From positions 30,026,650-30,090,649 of the forward strand of contig NC_134026.1 of NCBI RefSeq assembly GCF_964204645.1: 64,000 nt of DNA, in the 5' to 3' direction. The stretch comes from Tubulanus polymorphus (taxonomy: Eukaryota > Nemertea > Palaeonemertea > Tubulaniformes > Tubulanidae). Below, one piece after another: positions 14,401 through 27,724 of the stretch. Numbering within the stretch: position 1 is the first letter of the stretch; each line of letters begins with the position of its first letter. Made by a program: the position numbers and the translations under genes. The notes under the pieces are model-generated. The model was not told the DNA's origin, searched no databases, and saw only the letters and a program-made list of their open reading frames with translations.

Positions 14401-15681
14401 AAATTATATATTTTTGGTCGGTATATTAACAATATCGACGACGAGTGCCATCAGAAAGTCTATCTGACAAAAAAGAAAATTACAGCGTCAGTAGAAAATG
14501 CTTCTATAGATCGTGTGCAGATCACTTGAGAATTGAGAGCCCTTAGATGTAATTGGTCGACTCAGTGAGCGAAAAATGTCGATATATCGTTATAAATATG
14601 ACCCACTCGATCTATGACTTTGTGCCTGGTTGCTTTAGTATCGATACACGCATCGTTATTGGGCAAATCATCAATTCGTGATGCATATAATGGTGGCGAC
14701 ACCTCGTAGAAAACAGAAAGCGCACCAACCAACCAGAGAGATAACGACCCTGGGACACGTAGCGTTTCCCGCGAACACTATTCAATCGTAGTCATATTCA
14801 ATAGATAACTGGACGAAACAACTTCTCTTCTCGCCGCCAGCTATAGAGAAGTGCGATGATGGTTGTATTAAGTTTGAACCACCAATTAGTAATAACCAAA
14901 AATACGCGTCGAGTCTAAGAATTCCGTGTATTCATTATTTACTCGGATGTTGCGTGAAGTGTTTCTCAAGTCGAATTGAGTAATTGTAAATTTTTGTTAT
15001 CCAACGCACCGGGAGTTAATTATTAATCATTGTTACATGTGTTTGATTTTCTGAGACGTCTTGGCGAATTTGAACGACCGAATGTCTGCGAGAGATAGTT
15101 AGTTACAGACGGCACTCATTCCAACGTCGCGCGTCAGTCAACTCACCGCGGTCTGTATCGTAAACCCACGGATTTTTCGCCACCGAACCGGATATCATAT
15201 CTGTCCAATCGGCTCTCAAAACAACGGCCGAAGAAAAAGTATTGGCGGGTGGATAGAAAAGAAGGAACCACATTGTTGACACATAATTCTGGCTTATGTG
15301 TTTTACCTTGAATATGGCGGAAATAATTGTATTATTTACATGAGAAGTCGACTCAGTGGTTGTGTGTTCCGGTGGCGGGGAGTATCAAAATGTGTCTGTC
15401 ATTATCGGAGAGTTTAGGATATTTATATGCCCCTAAATGTTCAGCCATCGCACAAGAGAAAACCTAGCGTTAGGGAACACATCAACCCTAGAACAATCGG
15501 TAGTAGACACCTTAGTAGATACGCGAGCCGATTCGAGATATACCGACTTTACTTTGAGATTTGCGATCATCTACATTCATTCATCGATAAAAACACGAAC
15601 CGAGAAGACATTGTGTGGACAGTGTCAATTGTATCAGCCGTCAGTTCCCGGCAGGATAATGTTCTTGGTGTTAGGATTAAT

Positions 15682-18600
15682 ATGTACATGTTTTTCAGGT
15701 TGCTCGCACTGACCGTGCTTACACAGTTAACTATAAACGTGGTAAGTACTTACTTCAAAATCATTTTGAATCAATATTAACGTTCGCGATACCATTCACT
15801 AGCAGTTCAAGTGTCTAGAAAATACCATGTTTTTCGATAGTAGTCCGCAAAAAAATAATGACGTGAATAAACGTTAATGCGATGAAATTGAAATAGAAAT
15901 TCTCGAGAGTTTTTTTTTTCTGACTGTATTGTAATGATACTCCAAGCGCTGTCCGTATTCATTCAGACACAACATGTTTTTTTTCTACGAACTATATATT
16001 TTTTAGATCTGATAAGCCTCTTATTAATCATTATCATATTTGAAAGCTTTTACGCTATCGATCACTCGATGGTTTTTATTGCACAACATCTTATCATCTT
16101 ATCAGTAAATCGTAATATGATTTTTTTTCTCATGTTATAGATGTATGGAGCAGCTATGCAAATGGCCAGTTACGCCGATTTTTCACCAAAAGAGCATCAT
16201 GGAACGGTCAAACGTCCTTATCATTTACACGCGGAATGTAGCAGGCATAATGTTATAATAAGAGGACACAGAGTGTACGCTTCTAAACCACGAAGTGCTG
16301 ATAGACAATACGGTAAGTCTTATCAGTTACATCGTGATCTAACAGATCATTTCTCACTTAAACCGAAATCTGACCCGGGGTTGACGCCATTCACGTCCAA
16401 TCTGTAGGAAATCGAAATCGAAAGCGAATTTTGTTGAATATTTTATCTGAACTGTGAATATTACTGCTACAATAGTTATGTACGAGTAAAGAACACATGT
16501 ATAAATTGTTAATGAATTATCTTTCGCCATTCATCATGTTTTGTTCGTTACTCGTCGGACACTTTGTTTATTCAACATTACGTTCATCAAAATAAAACCA
16601 CCAAGATACAATACAATTATTGCTAAGATGCTCACTGAATCTTTGACATTAAACGCGGGTTTGTTAAGGTAACGGAAGCTAATCATAAGCGGGGTTGTTT
16701 GCTCTACCAGGGCACTGTCTTTCGATAACCTTGACATCACAGTTTACCTCTGCGGTTGTGTATTATAAAACAGAATAGTGGAGTTCGACGTCATTGGATC
16801 GGTTAATTGAATATTTCATTTCGGTGGCGGAAATATTATATCGCTAAAAACACACGATTCTAGTTTACTCGTACTGAAAACCTTGGTAAATAGTGTTTAT
16901 AAACGAAATACACACGTATTGTCGGTCGACCGTGCATCAATACATCGAGTTCCAGTACTTCCCCGAATTCTATATTCATTTTGTTTACACGTTAGTTTAT
17001 TATATATATATATATATGCATTCGATATGATTTTCAGGAAAAGAACAATTCTATTATTTGAAGTTTACAAAAATGTGGGGTTAAAAGTGTGAAGCTATAG
17101 TACTATATTCTACAAATTTTTAACCTTTTCGTGTTCGGGGTTAGCTTTTGAAACTTACTCAACCGCACATCCCAGAAATCTATTTCTATAATGGTTTTTA
17201 TGTAATGTATCCAGAATCGGGTGTCGTCGAGATTCCAGAAGTGTACAATGTGTGTTCTGCGCTTAAACTTCTATCTTGAAAATAATATTGGACAAGAAAC
17301 TAATAAATGTGACAGGGACAAAATATCGATGAGAAAAACAGCTCATTTAATGTGTCATTTCATCGTCAGTTATTGCATTTAATTAGTCGCTCTTTTCTAA
17401 TATAATTCTGACAGGTCACAACTAGTGATCAAACTACGGCTCTGTGTCTTTAGATAGATATTTGTCAGAACAGCAACGGAAAGGAATTCCTCATCTCACT
17501 TTGTCGATTTGGTTCGAAGACAAAAACAAACAAACTATCGAGTAAATAATGCCGAACATATTGATACTAATATATATGACCAATTTGAATATTTTGCGGT
17601 CTGGCTTGTCACGATCACAAATATTTGAGTAAGAGTAATTCACCATGCTAAACCGTATATGGAAATATATGTATAACATGACGTAAATATCGCTATAGGT
17701 TCTTTTGAAGTTTTAGAAGCTTAATTCTTATCAATTTGTGATAGCAGTAGTTTTGCTTTGATATAAAAGTATTTTTGTCGTTAAGGTTTTTGTGTATTTA
17801 CTGTACTCAGTGATACGGACCGGTATGTCCTTGTGTTTTTGTTAATAGTTTTCGTGAATGCTATGTGCCGCTACTTTTTAAGTTCAAGTTCAAGATAAAA
17901 ATTCCCACCACCCGCAAACCAGATATATTTGGTAATTGTTGCATAAATAATATCAGGAATACCTACTTTTATGTAGTCAGTGAATTCCAACTATGGTGGC
18001 ATAATTACAAAAATAAACCAGTTATTTTACCTTAGATCATCTTTTATTTGAAAAAAAAGAATTCTCTTCGGATTGAAGAGTTTTCATACATTTATCTTTA
18101 ATGAATGTACTCTTAACATAGGTTTCAGAAAGTGTCTACGATTTTCTAAACGAAACCTCTATATATTCATCCGGCGTGGTTTGTTCGCGAAAATAAAAGT
18201 ACCGCAAACTAACAGTTGTGAAGTCAAATTCCATAGAGGCGGTGGTGGCACGTGGATTAGATCGTTCATGGTCAATGACTGGAACGTTAAAATGACTGCA
18301 CGCAAAAGAAAAAACGAAACAGTCTAAGAATAACTGCCGAGAAATTCCGACTGAATTCTTTGAAATACACTTTTGTGAAAAAAATAACGTCAAAGATGTC
18401 AGAATACTTATTATGTAATTTTCAGATTGTCTGCGATGGTCACTGATCGCTTCGTCGATTTGTTGTTTATTCCGAAACGTGACCCATAAATGAAACTGAA
18501 ATGATATGACTTCCAGTCTATGAAGAGAATTCCTAGAGGTTATCCAGTTCGTAATGTCAATCATTACAACTATTTCAAAATTACAGTCAATGACAAATAT

Positions 18601-21600
18601 CCGTGTTATATCAACGTCCTTTCTTCGAATTCCCGGAGACGAGTTATAAATTTCATATTGAATTTCTATCTAACAACGTTATAATATCATCAATACATAT
18701 CTGAGCGATATAAAAGCTGTTCTTTTGCCGGCTTTAACTGGAAATAATATGCATATTCAAGTCAATTACCAAGTCACGCGTATAAGTCGTTAAAATACCA
18801 CGGTCAAACCATAGCCCGTGGTCAAACAAACGCAATAGTGAATAGGTCGCTTTTGAAAACTTTCTTAGAAAATTTAACAAGAGCAGATTTGACTAATTGA
18901 AGGACACCTCATTTGACGGTCGGTTTGAATGGTCATCGGTGTAGAAACTGTTGCGCAATGTCAGATGTGATTAATAATAAGTATAGTGGATTGAGAGCTC
19001 TCTCTCTCTATCTGTCTCTCCCTCTCTCTATCTGTCTACTTCGCTCTCCACCCGCGCGGATACCGACCGACTGACGAGGAAATGATGACACCCTTACTAT
19101 CATCAATCACACAGGTGACAATTAAGCTTGTCTCCTTCAGTTGTTTGGGGCTTAATTTAGGGGTAATGAAGGTAAATTGAATAATTGTGGGTTTATTTTC
19201 ATCTATAGACAAAACCCCGTAGTCGGGCGATGCCCAGACGGGTTCTATAGAAATTCTACCAGTTTATGGCTGCCTTTATTCATCTTTTACACACGACTTG
19301 TGATTTTAATTGGGCGATTGTACCTCATGTTGTATTCGGACTAATAATGTCGATTATAGCGTGCTAATTATGATAGTGACATTGCACACGATGGATATAA
19401 CGAGCTGAAATACACGAGACACTCGAATATAGAACTTTTTTTAGTTACTGCGATGATTCGGTTTTTAATGGCCTCTCTCTCTCTTTTTCATAAAGCCAAT
19501 TACATCAACTTTATAATCTGTAGATACTAATACTCTGTACCACGCAATGAAATGGACATTGAACCTCATTTATTAGAATAATCAATTCATTCAGCTATTG
19601 TCATTTTTTCGATAAGCTAATTGGTATTTTGTCATTTTGACTACGTTGAGCCCCAAACTTTGGAGTTTCACAGAATGAGTAACACTTCATTAAAGTTTAA
19701 TTAGTATCGTATTATCACGAGACTAATGGAACATTAAAGTGGTTCTGTGAACTGGCCGCGGGTTCTGTGAACTGGCCCCCAGAATCGAAGAACGAAATGA
19801 TAATTATATTCGCCTACTCCTGTACATAGGCCACCCACACTGGATGTGAACTTTTTACAATAAAGTTATCGGATTTTACGATAACGTTATTAACTAGTTA
19901 TAGAAATATTAGATATTGGAAACAGAGTGACATATTGTTCCCATGTAGCTCCGTACTGAGTATACCATTTCCTGCATTCTATGTGCGGGACATATAGCTC
20001 AAAATATCCAGACAAAACTTCCGGAAAACGCCTAGGAAACAAGCTCAGACCACTCTATCAAACATACATATTTTACAATGTAAAATAGAAAATGCTATTG
20101 GTAACAGTTTGCCGTGTTGTTGTATGTGCATGGTCAGGTTCGTTTTGAAGTCTAACCTAAAAAAACGTGTGAAGCATGGTCTTCTTTCTTGTTCATCACT
20201 AATCCGCAAGTTTGTCGTAAGAAAAAAAAAGATAATTGACAGTATTCTAAGTTCGTATTCTGGAGCCATCCCACGACGATTCGGTGAAGCGAGTAGATAA
20301 GGCCCGTCGAGATTCTGGAGAGAACGGTGTCTTGAATATTGAATGTCACCAATCATACAGAAAGAGAACAAACCTGTCAGTAGCTTTTATGAGAAAAGTT
20401 GTAATACAAGTCAATCTCAGTCAGTTTAAACCGTATCCACCGCAAGTCAGACAATATTGTTTATATTCACAAGTTACAGGTAGATATTATGCAAAAATAC
20501 CTAAAGATTCACAGCTTGCACTTATGAACAGATGAAAGAAACAATCGTCGAGTCAGTTTCCCGGGGAAATTCACTTACAATCGATAACAAATTATCTATT
20601 TGTAATTCATCTTTTTTTCATTTTAGACGAAATGGTTTTCGAATCGGAATCATTTAGTGGCCTGACGCGAATACGAGGTCGAAAAAGTGGACATTACTTA
20701 TGTTTTAATAAAAGAGGTCGCCTGATAGTGCGGGTAGGTAATAACCACATCATAATCTCCAAAAACAACCCGGTCATGCACCTATTCGCTGTCACCTCTG
20801 TATATTTGATATTTCATTGAGGTCAATATTGTCTGGATATTTTGACATTGATGAGGTCAATCCGGTGTTCTATTCTCAATCGCGATGCAGACCACCCGCC
20901 ACAAACATATATAACCGTGCCGAAAATACAAAATCAGTGCAGAAAGTGGCGATGATCTAGATTTGATTTAAGACCGAGAAGATTTGCATTTTCGGGGACC
21001 CTGGAATCACACGTGGTAGTACCGATTCACCTGGTTCAATATTAGCATCAGAATATTGGTGCTCTTCACCGCTGTGAAACCTGTGATATATACATTGTCC
21101 AGATATATTTAAGTGGTCTATTCTTTAACGATGAGAACTTGATCCTCGCTATGAGTGAATTACTCGCCATAGTTAATAAGAACAATATTTAATACAAGTA
21201 TCATCGCGTATACTTACACTATAAAAACAGATGAATGTGTGGTCCTCGTCCAAAGTCTGTACCAAATAGCCCGATTATTACTAGGGGTTTTTTACGATTC
21301 CTAGAAAAGTGTCGACTTATAGATCACCAAAATTAATAAATAATATCTGTATTTCCGTGTTTGAAATCACGATATCGGCATGAAATAACAAAAAGAAATT
21401 GCTATAGATCATATTCATTTCTGATCAACTCAGAAGAACTTATCAGTTCAGAAAATGGTTATCGTAAGTAAGGGGTAGGGATAATAATGATACGGTAGAG
21501 TTGGAAGACTGATATATCCCTGTCGTTACGTGTATATTCTGATTGATATCGATCGGAATTATTGGAGCGGATAAAACCAACGGCAAACTCACGCGCCACC

Positions 21601-24258
21601 AAAACCATATCGGAAATCGGTTTGGCGGTTACCGCGGCGCGTATTATTAGCCGAATAATACAACAAATTTATCGTTTTGAATTACAACCATTAGATGTAG
21701 ATAGGTAACTGGTGTATCACTGGTGCATCATCACTGCTTGTGTTCCCAGTACAATATAACGCCAACCTCAAAAATAGAATTGATTCAGTCTCTAATACGT
21801 AAACCAAAAGAAAAAATGCGTGACGTCACATCGGTTTACGATGACGTCAGTGCCAGTCATCCAGTATGTTTTGATGATCATGAAAAATATTTCAATATCC
21901 GATTCGTTGACCACAAGTTCGTCTAATTAAATACCTGATATCAGCTCTTAGTGTCATATAAAAAGTGTTATGATCGGTTATCAAAATTATAACTCATAAA
22001 TGGAATGTTGGTATGCGCTATAAATATCTAAAATCATGTAATCGTGACCACAAATCTGGTTGATATTTTAGTCGAGCGTAAATATTTATCATCCACGTAG
22101 TTTATCATAATCGGTGGCCTTTTGCCCTGTACGGAAACAGATAGAACACCTACATCAGCTACTGTATTCCGCTTTTCGGCGTACATCGATTACGTACAAA
22201 TTTCTTATAAGTGACTTTCCGCGGTGAATTCTTACATAACCTCATACGCGATGAAAGGAGTGAACATTCGGCGAAATTAACATTTACACCTTAATGAATG
22301 AATTACAGATTCAAATTGATAATTGAGATTTTTAATTCCGAACTGAGTTCCGCATTCGCGATTTCAGATTTCACGATAAATTTAGATAATTGAAAAAAAT
22401 TGTATTTAACTCTAAAATCAAATTTCAATCAACTACTATGAAACTGGGTCCTGGAATGGCGTATATAATGATGTACAAGAATGAAAATGTCGGATAAACT
22501 GATATTGCAAATCTATACACTTTATCTTTGAAATGCGGACGACCAATTATTCGATACATCTCTGATATCTCTTTATTTGGCTTTGTATGATGACATGTTT
22601 ATATATTTCCTGTTGTACTGGAATTCCACTATGTAAGATACGGCCGGTTAATTGCTTAAAAATGTACTACGTAATATACAGACGTCAGTAGCACATTACT
22701 GAGTGGCAAAAAAATTAAATGTATTGATTGATGTATACATTTAGCTTGATCAAAAATATCTATCCACTGAAAAATTCGAATTGTTAATTAGTCAATATCC
22801 AAGACTAAAGAGAGTAATTCCACCAGTTTCGAGAATTTTCTCGACGGTTTTGTGTTTCAAATATGAATTGTGTATGAATTGTATATGATTGATTCTAGTT
22901 TCCATCCACCGGATTTCCGCGTACAAAACGTATATCCGGTTCATCACATTTAACGCACAAACTATAGGTTCAACAAGGCTAGCGCAAACAACGATCAACA
23001 AACCCAGCCACTGGTCATTTTTATTCATCATTTTTTTGAATCCGTTTATTTCGAAGTCGCAACGTTTGATTATGTTTCAGTAAAAAAAAAGAAAATTAAT
23101 CCGAAGTTTTTTTTCTGTAGTTACTAAATTAGAAGTTTTATGTAATAGTCACGTTTAAGGTCATTTACTTCTACAAAGTTCGTGAAACAAATATAGTCAG
23201 AGTAGAGAAAATTACTATAGGTCTGTTAGAGATTTTTCCACCTCGCCATAGTTAGTAATAAATACCTCGTAAAAAGGATTTTTCTGCTCTGATTGAAATC
23301 TATTGAAGAACACATTCCAGAGGTTTGGGTGCTTTTCGGTGTTCTGTGCCTGCCCTGGAGCGTTGCTTAGCACGGTGACATACCGAGTTTCGGCTGCCCC
23401 TTTGTACGCGCCAAACACGACCCTCGTTATCAATGTATTGAAGAAAAAATGAAGTATCCACGGCATAAAAAGAAAGTTGAAATAGTGCAGAAGTTTTATC
23501 CAGATGACAAATAGGCCTTCGTCCAACTGAATGTATTTTCGATAAAGTTGAATGTTTTGTTGGACGAATCAGTTGTATACACAGAACTGCTGCCGAAGTG
23601 ATAAATACAATATGCCTTAGATTATTAGATTATTATATATGATGTATGAACAATCATTAGGGAAATTAACGTTATGATTTATTGATTTCTAACTAATGAA
23701 ACCGAGATGAAACTGTTTCTATAAATAGCTAGGATTAACGTTGTCTGCTCACAGAATTGTGTACGCTGACGTTGAAATGACGTCATTGGGATTAGCGAGG
23801 TTATCGCGGAGATTCATATATAGTTATATATTTATACTACTACATTATCGATTATCGATCCATGCATATTAAATCGTGTAATTTTTGTTTTCTATTTCTA
23901 GAGCGACGGAAAATCTTCGAAGTGTCATTTCTATCAAAAACTTACACCGGAAGGATTTTTCGAACTCGAGTCGCAAGCGAATGCGAATTGGTTTGTCGGA
24001 TTTAAGAAAAACGGCAAACCTTTGAAAGGATATGACGCGTCAAATCCGCACCGAGCGCGGAAATGCTTCCAATTTACAATCACATCGATGGCGAAACCCG
24101 ACTCGTTTAGGACTCAACAGGGCTCGCGTTGGGCCCCTGCTGGAAATTTCGGATTATTATGGCCTTTTAGATCCACTAAAAGCCAACAACGAACATCAAA
24201 TGGCCATCATCGGACGAATGTGCATAACAACCGTCGTTTTCTCTCAAACTCACCGTGA
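15682..24258 (+). CDS. FGF8/17/18-type fibroblast growth factor, five coding exons (one donor unresolved)
   Basis: Secreted signalling ligand. Exons read as 15682-15741, 16141-16312, 20447 to about 20480 (or further), 20627-20733 and 23902-24258. Exon 1 encodes only a hydrophobic signal peptide (MYMFFRLLALTVLTQLTINV), the usual FGF8 arrangement. Exon 2 gives a basic linker. Exon 3 carries RQYCLYSQVTG, matching the LYSRTSG strand. Exon 4 has FESESFSGLTRIRG and GHYLCFNKRGRLIVR. Exon 5 begins SDGKSSKCHF and holds NWFVGFKKNGKPLKG, followed by an RARKCFQF segment and a basic tail. The exon 4/5 border falls exactly where vertebrate FGF8 has its intron (LIAK|SNGKG). The frame is open upstream to 15427, but Met 15682 is preferred because it starts the signal peptide. 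Oddity: exon 3 lacks the expected splice donor. The only phase-compatible GT, at 20481, would drop about 20 core residues. FGF8-subfamily identity is firm; the exact exon 3 end is not. Confidence 0.87.
16534..16740 (-). CDS. Possible C-terminal exon of an antisense membrane protein
   Basis: An open stretch in FGF intron 2, on the opposite strand, encodes a charged lead, LVEQTTPLMISFRYLNKP, a hydrophobic segment of about 20 residues (SILAIIVLYLGGFILMNVML) and a short basic tail ending in a stop. The shape resembles the last membrane segment of TLC-domain proteins, where a TPF-like motif precedes the final helix, but this is a weak impression. It might belong with the antisense exons at 22792-23526. 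No intermediate exons were found. Confidence 0.3.
   Translation of the reverse strand: MMSRLSKDSALVEQTTPLMISFRYLNKPAFNVKDSVSILAIIVLYLGGFILMNVMLNKQSVRRVTNKT
19741..19777 (+). repeat. Two-copy 20-bp tandem repeat
   Basis: GGTTCTGTGAACTGGCC occurs at 19741-19757 and again at 19761-19777 inside FGF intron 2, separated by 3 bp. Confidence 0.7.
22792..23526 (-). CDS. Possible two exons of an unidentified membrane protein, antisense in FGF intron 4
   Basis: Two neighbouring open stretches on the minus strand look coding. Exon A, 23266-23526, follows an ACATTCAG acceptor and has 87 codons. It includes a hydrophobic segment (LLHYFNFLFMPWILHFFF) and a soluble part with PNLWNVFFNRFQ, and ends at a GTATTT donor in phase 0. 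Exon B, 22792-23010, starts in the same phase after GACCAG with a second membrane segment (WLGLLIVVCASLVEPIVCAL) and runs to a stop. Base composition here is less AT-rich than the surrounding intron. I do not recognise the family, and upstream exons were not located. It could equally be a transposon remnant or chance frames. Confidence 0.35.
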
Positions 24259-24406
24259 TAGTGAAATTAGCGTTTCATAGTTATGTGTATTCTAAAATCA
24301 CTGCCATTTCCTTAAAAAGGAATATCAAAGTCTGTCGTAAAAATGAGGAAGATCAGATCTTGGCCGGCTCGTGATACAACACGTCTGAGAGGTGTTTCTC
24401 CTCACC

Positions 24407-24452
24407 GCTCGTCAGCTCGCCAGCTTGCCAGCTCGTCAACTCGTCAGCTCGC
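24407..24452 (+). repeat. Short minisatellite of CAGCTCGY-like units
   Basis: The stretch is built from variants of an 8-bp unit (GCTCGTCA, GCTCGCCA, GCTTGCCA). It lies about 150 bp after the FGF stop codon, so it may sit in the 3' untranslated region. Confidence 0.6.
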
Positions 24453-27400
24453 CGTCGAGCTCCAGACAAATTCGAGGTTCGAACGCATCCTATAAATCTA
24501 AGCCGTACTTCATGCAGCTGATTATCAGTCGACGGTGGATTCAAAATGGCTTAAAAATATCTCGTGTATTTTTTCACGCAATATGACTTTTCTCATGCAT
24601 TTAAACAACGCCTAGAGAGGAATTGAGGAATTCTATGAAAATATCATAGAAGATTCGTCATTAGAGGCGAACGTAGTATAGTTATGCGTCACCTAGCAAT
24701 TATTTTGCCAAAAAAAACGAATCCTTGCGCTTTCTGACCACAAGAAGCAAGCAAAAGTTTCTTGACTGTAGCGAAAATGAGAAACTTGATATTACTACCT
24801 CTATATATAATATCCAAATACATAGAATATCGTGTATCTAAAAATATCACGTGTGGATGGAAAAACGCGGTTTCGTCGCAAGCACAACTTTCTGAGTGTA
24901 TGGAATAATACTTCGTTGAAAAAACTATAAAGAAAAAACTCTACGAAAAGAAGAACAGGACTGAACCAAGACTGAGGCCCCCTTAACATCAGTATTGCCT
25001 AACAGTATATATAACACGTCATGTAAGATATTGTTAGTGAAATTCATACAAATATCTATTCACGTTATATGTAATGTACCTAAAAACTGATTTGTTCTTC
25101 GGGTTTATAATGTGTACGTATATTTCACGTCTTAATCGGAAAATCAAAACTCATTAATATCGGTCGATTTTCAAAATGCCAGTATTTTCGTGCGGAAAAT
25201 TGTTATTGATAAGAATTGTGCGAGGCTATTTTCGTATCGAGTTGCGCCAATCATTAACGACGTCACTTTAATATTTCATATGAAGGAATATTGATTCGGA
25301 TAGATATAAAATTAGAACTTAGATAAATTTTACAAGTACACGTTTCAAGTATCTGTCGCTTTCAAAGCAAAATTTCAAAATTGATACCGTCAGAAATTGC
25401 GCTCGGTGCTAAATTTACGTGTTTCGGTTTTCTCCATTTTAATTCTAATAGAAATTGGTTTTAGTCTATTGTCGTTTGTAAACATCACTGTTAATCACGA
25501 ACACGATGAATCATATTATGTTTTGCATCAGTTTTTCTATCCGGTAGATGTGGCGTTGCTTCGTCGATCGTGTTTAAATCATTTTCTCATCAAACTGAAA
25601 AAAAATCGGGGGTACAGCGAATCTAAACACAATCCCATCGAAACTGCCCGGGCATTATAAGGCAGGTCTAAGTGTGGGTAGGGTGGGTATTTTTCCTGTG
25701 ATAAAGTTATTATTTACGTATTAAAAACGCTTTTGGATTCGAAGGGTCTCCGCATGTAGTGTTTCTGGTCTTTGTCGAACTGAACAAAAATGATGTTTAG
25801 GTTTATATTTTGATTTTCTAATGTTCTAACCCATTCTAACCATGCTTGCAGTGATTGATCGACTTGAGCGATGATATGTATATGTGTTTGTTTCAAATTG
25901 AATCGAATATCAAAATCGCCTCCGCAATGCTTCGGCCTGTTTCAATCAATCTCGATGTCTTGTACACTTTAAAGACCCGCTCAGAATTAATTTATCTCTC
26001 TCTAATACTCTAGACGAGTCCCTCGATTCGGGACAATTTAATTAGACTAACTTTTTAATTCGATAACGAGGACAAATTGTCTTGTCTTGAATGTCTATTC
26101 TTGAAGAGATTCTTTCTAGTCATTTATTAAATGATTTAATCAATACGTCATGTGTGCTGTAGATTATTTAAACACGCTAACTGGGTCTATCTAAAACTAT
26201 TGCAAAATGCTTATGATTCTGCAGCAAATCAGTAAACATGCATTCCGTGTTCAGTTCATTTCTGTTCCAGAAATACAACGGCCCACGATGCACCAATTGA
26301 TTATATATGGGATAGGGAAACGTTGCACCTGCTATCATAGAAAACATGAAAATAACTGGTCAAAGTTTATCAGATAAGATGTCATCTATTTAGAAAGTAT
26401 CTGTTATTTTGCACTGTTCGAAAATACGCAATAACATTGTAGTTTTTGATTAAGATAAGAACTAATATTGGCATCTATAATAATGGAAATCAAACACAGT
26501 ACGTAGGCATTTGGCCTATTTCAAAATATAACGACGGGAAGAATCGAAGATTGAAACACGATATGAAAACACAATAGATTGTGTCTGAATATTGTTCGAA
26601 TTTCACAAATAACACATAGCAGGTGTCCGTAAAAAGATGTGGTACTATCATTCAGACGTTTTCACCTCGGGCCGCCTTTAGGTTTCTTCAGTTATTACAT
26701 AGCCGCCCAAATATTTCTATATTTCTTGATATCTGTTCACGGAATGATAGTTTTCATAATTTCATTTAAAGACCAGAACGCTAAACCGTGGAGACTTTAT
26801 ATGCAAGAGAATGTGTATATATGTAATGTACAATATTTGTTATATATGCCAAAGATATATTTATTTAATAAAATGGTGTAAATAATTTCTATAAAAGCTG
26901 TGATTGTTCACTGATTATTTTCTGTTGATACTGAGAGGAATCTGTGGAAACGAATAAGGAATACAGGTAGAATGTGGCAGGAACGCAGATACAATGAAGC
27001 AGGAATAAAGGTAGGATGTAGTTAACTAGAGGGGCAGGTGGAACACTGTTGTATTGATACTGAATGGCTGCACTTCGTCAGATCAGTTTTCCAATTAACT
27101 GATAAATCGACTGTCACATCACTGCATCACATCGTTATTTTGTGTGTCACAATATCATTTTCTATGCCAGATAAAAATTTCGATTCATCGATGTGTCTCA
27201 AATCACGTCCATCTTTCATCTCCCTACATATTATCACATATTGCATGACGTGGATTTCATGTACGTCAAGCGCATCGAATCTAGAAGTGTTAATTTCAGT
27301 TTACGTAATTCCTAAAATTCCTTAAATTAATAGAATTACAAATTCCACTGAATCGAAATCCGCGATTTTCTAGAAATATCTCAAAAAGTGCTTTGTTATT

Positions 27401-27701
27401 TTTCATTATAAGAAGATTTGTTACACGCTTTGCTTTAGCTAATGTGAATAAGTCAGTGGAAATGATTAACCGATCTTATGATACGATACGATTCAAGGAT
27501 GGCTTAATCACTTAATCGTTTCTCCATAATTAATGTGCGCACCAGCAGAGCAGTACTATAATATCTGACGACGCGCTATATCGAGGGAATTTCGACTGTT
27601 CGACCAGGGCACTGAAATCAACAGCGTTTTAAATCATGACAACAATACGTCACTACAGTGGGCATTATAGAGTTAATTGGCACCTCGAGGAAGATATCAA
27701 A

Positions 27702-27724
27702 AGGATTAACTTGTCATTAATCCT
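27702..27724. promoter_or_regulatory. Inverted pair of GGATTA/TAATCC homeodomain-type sites
   Basis: AGGATTAA (27702-27709) and TTAATCCT (27717-27724) form a perfect 8-bp inverted repeat around a 7-nt spacer. CTCGAG motifs flank it on both sides at about equal distance. TAATCC is the known core of K50 homeodomain proteins (Otx, Pitx, Goosecoid). Function as an enhancer is inference. Confidence 0.35.

Larger units (their letters stand above)
1334..15681. other. Gene-poor AT-rich interval upstream of the FGF gene
   Basis: About 14 kb with only short frames that lack recognisable domains or paired splice signals. It holds microsatellites (GT at about 8891-8905, an AT tract near 12483-12515), a perfect hairpin followed by T residues (3205-3240), a possible decayed SINE (about 3486-3540) and a less AT-rich patch around 10980-11560 with a perfect 12-bp inverted repeat. 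The interval separates the receptor gene from the FGF start and plausibly contains distal regulatory DNA for the FGF gene. That role is inference only. Confidence 0.5.
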
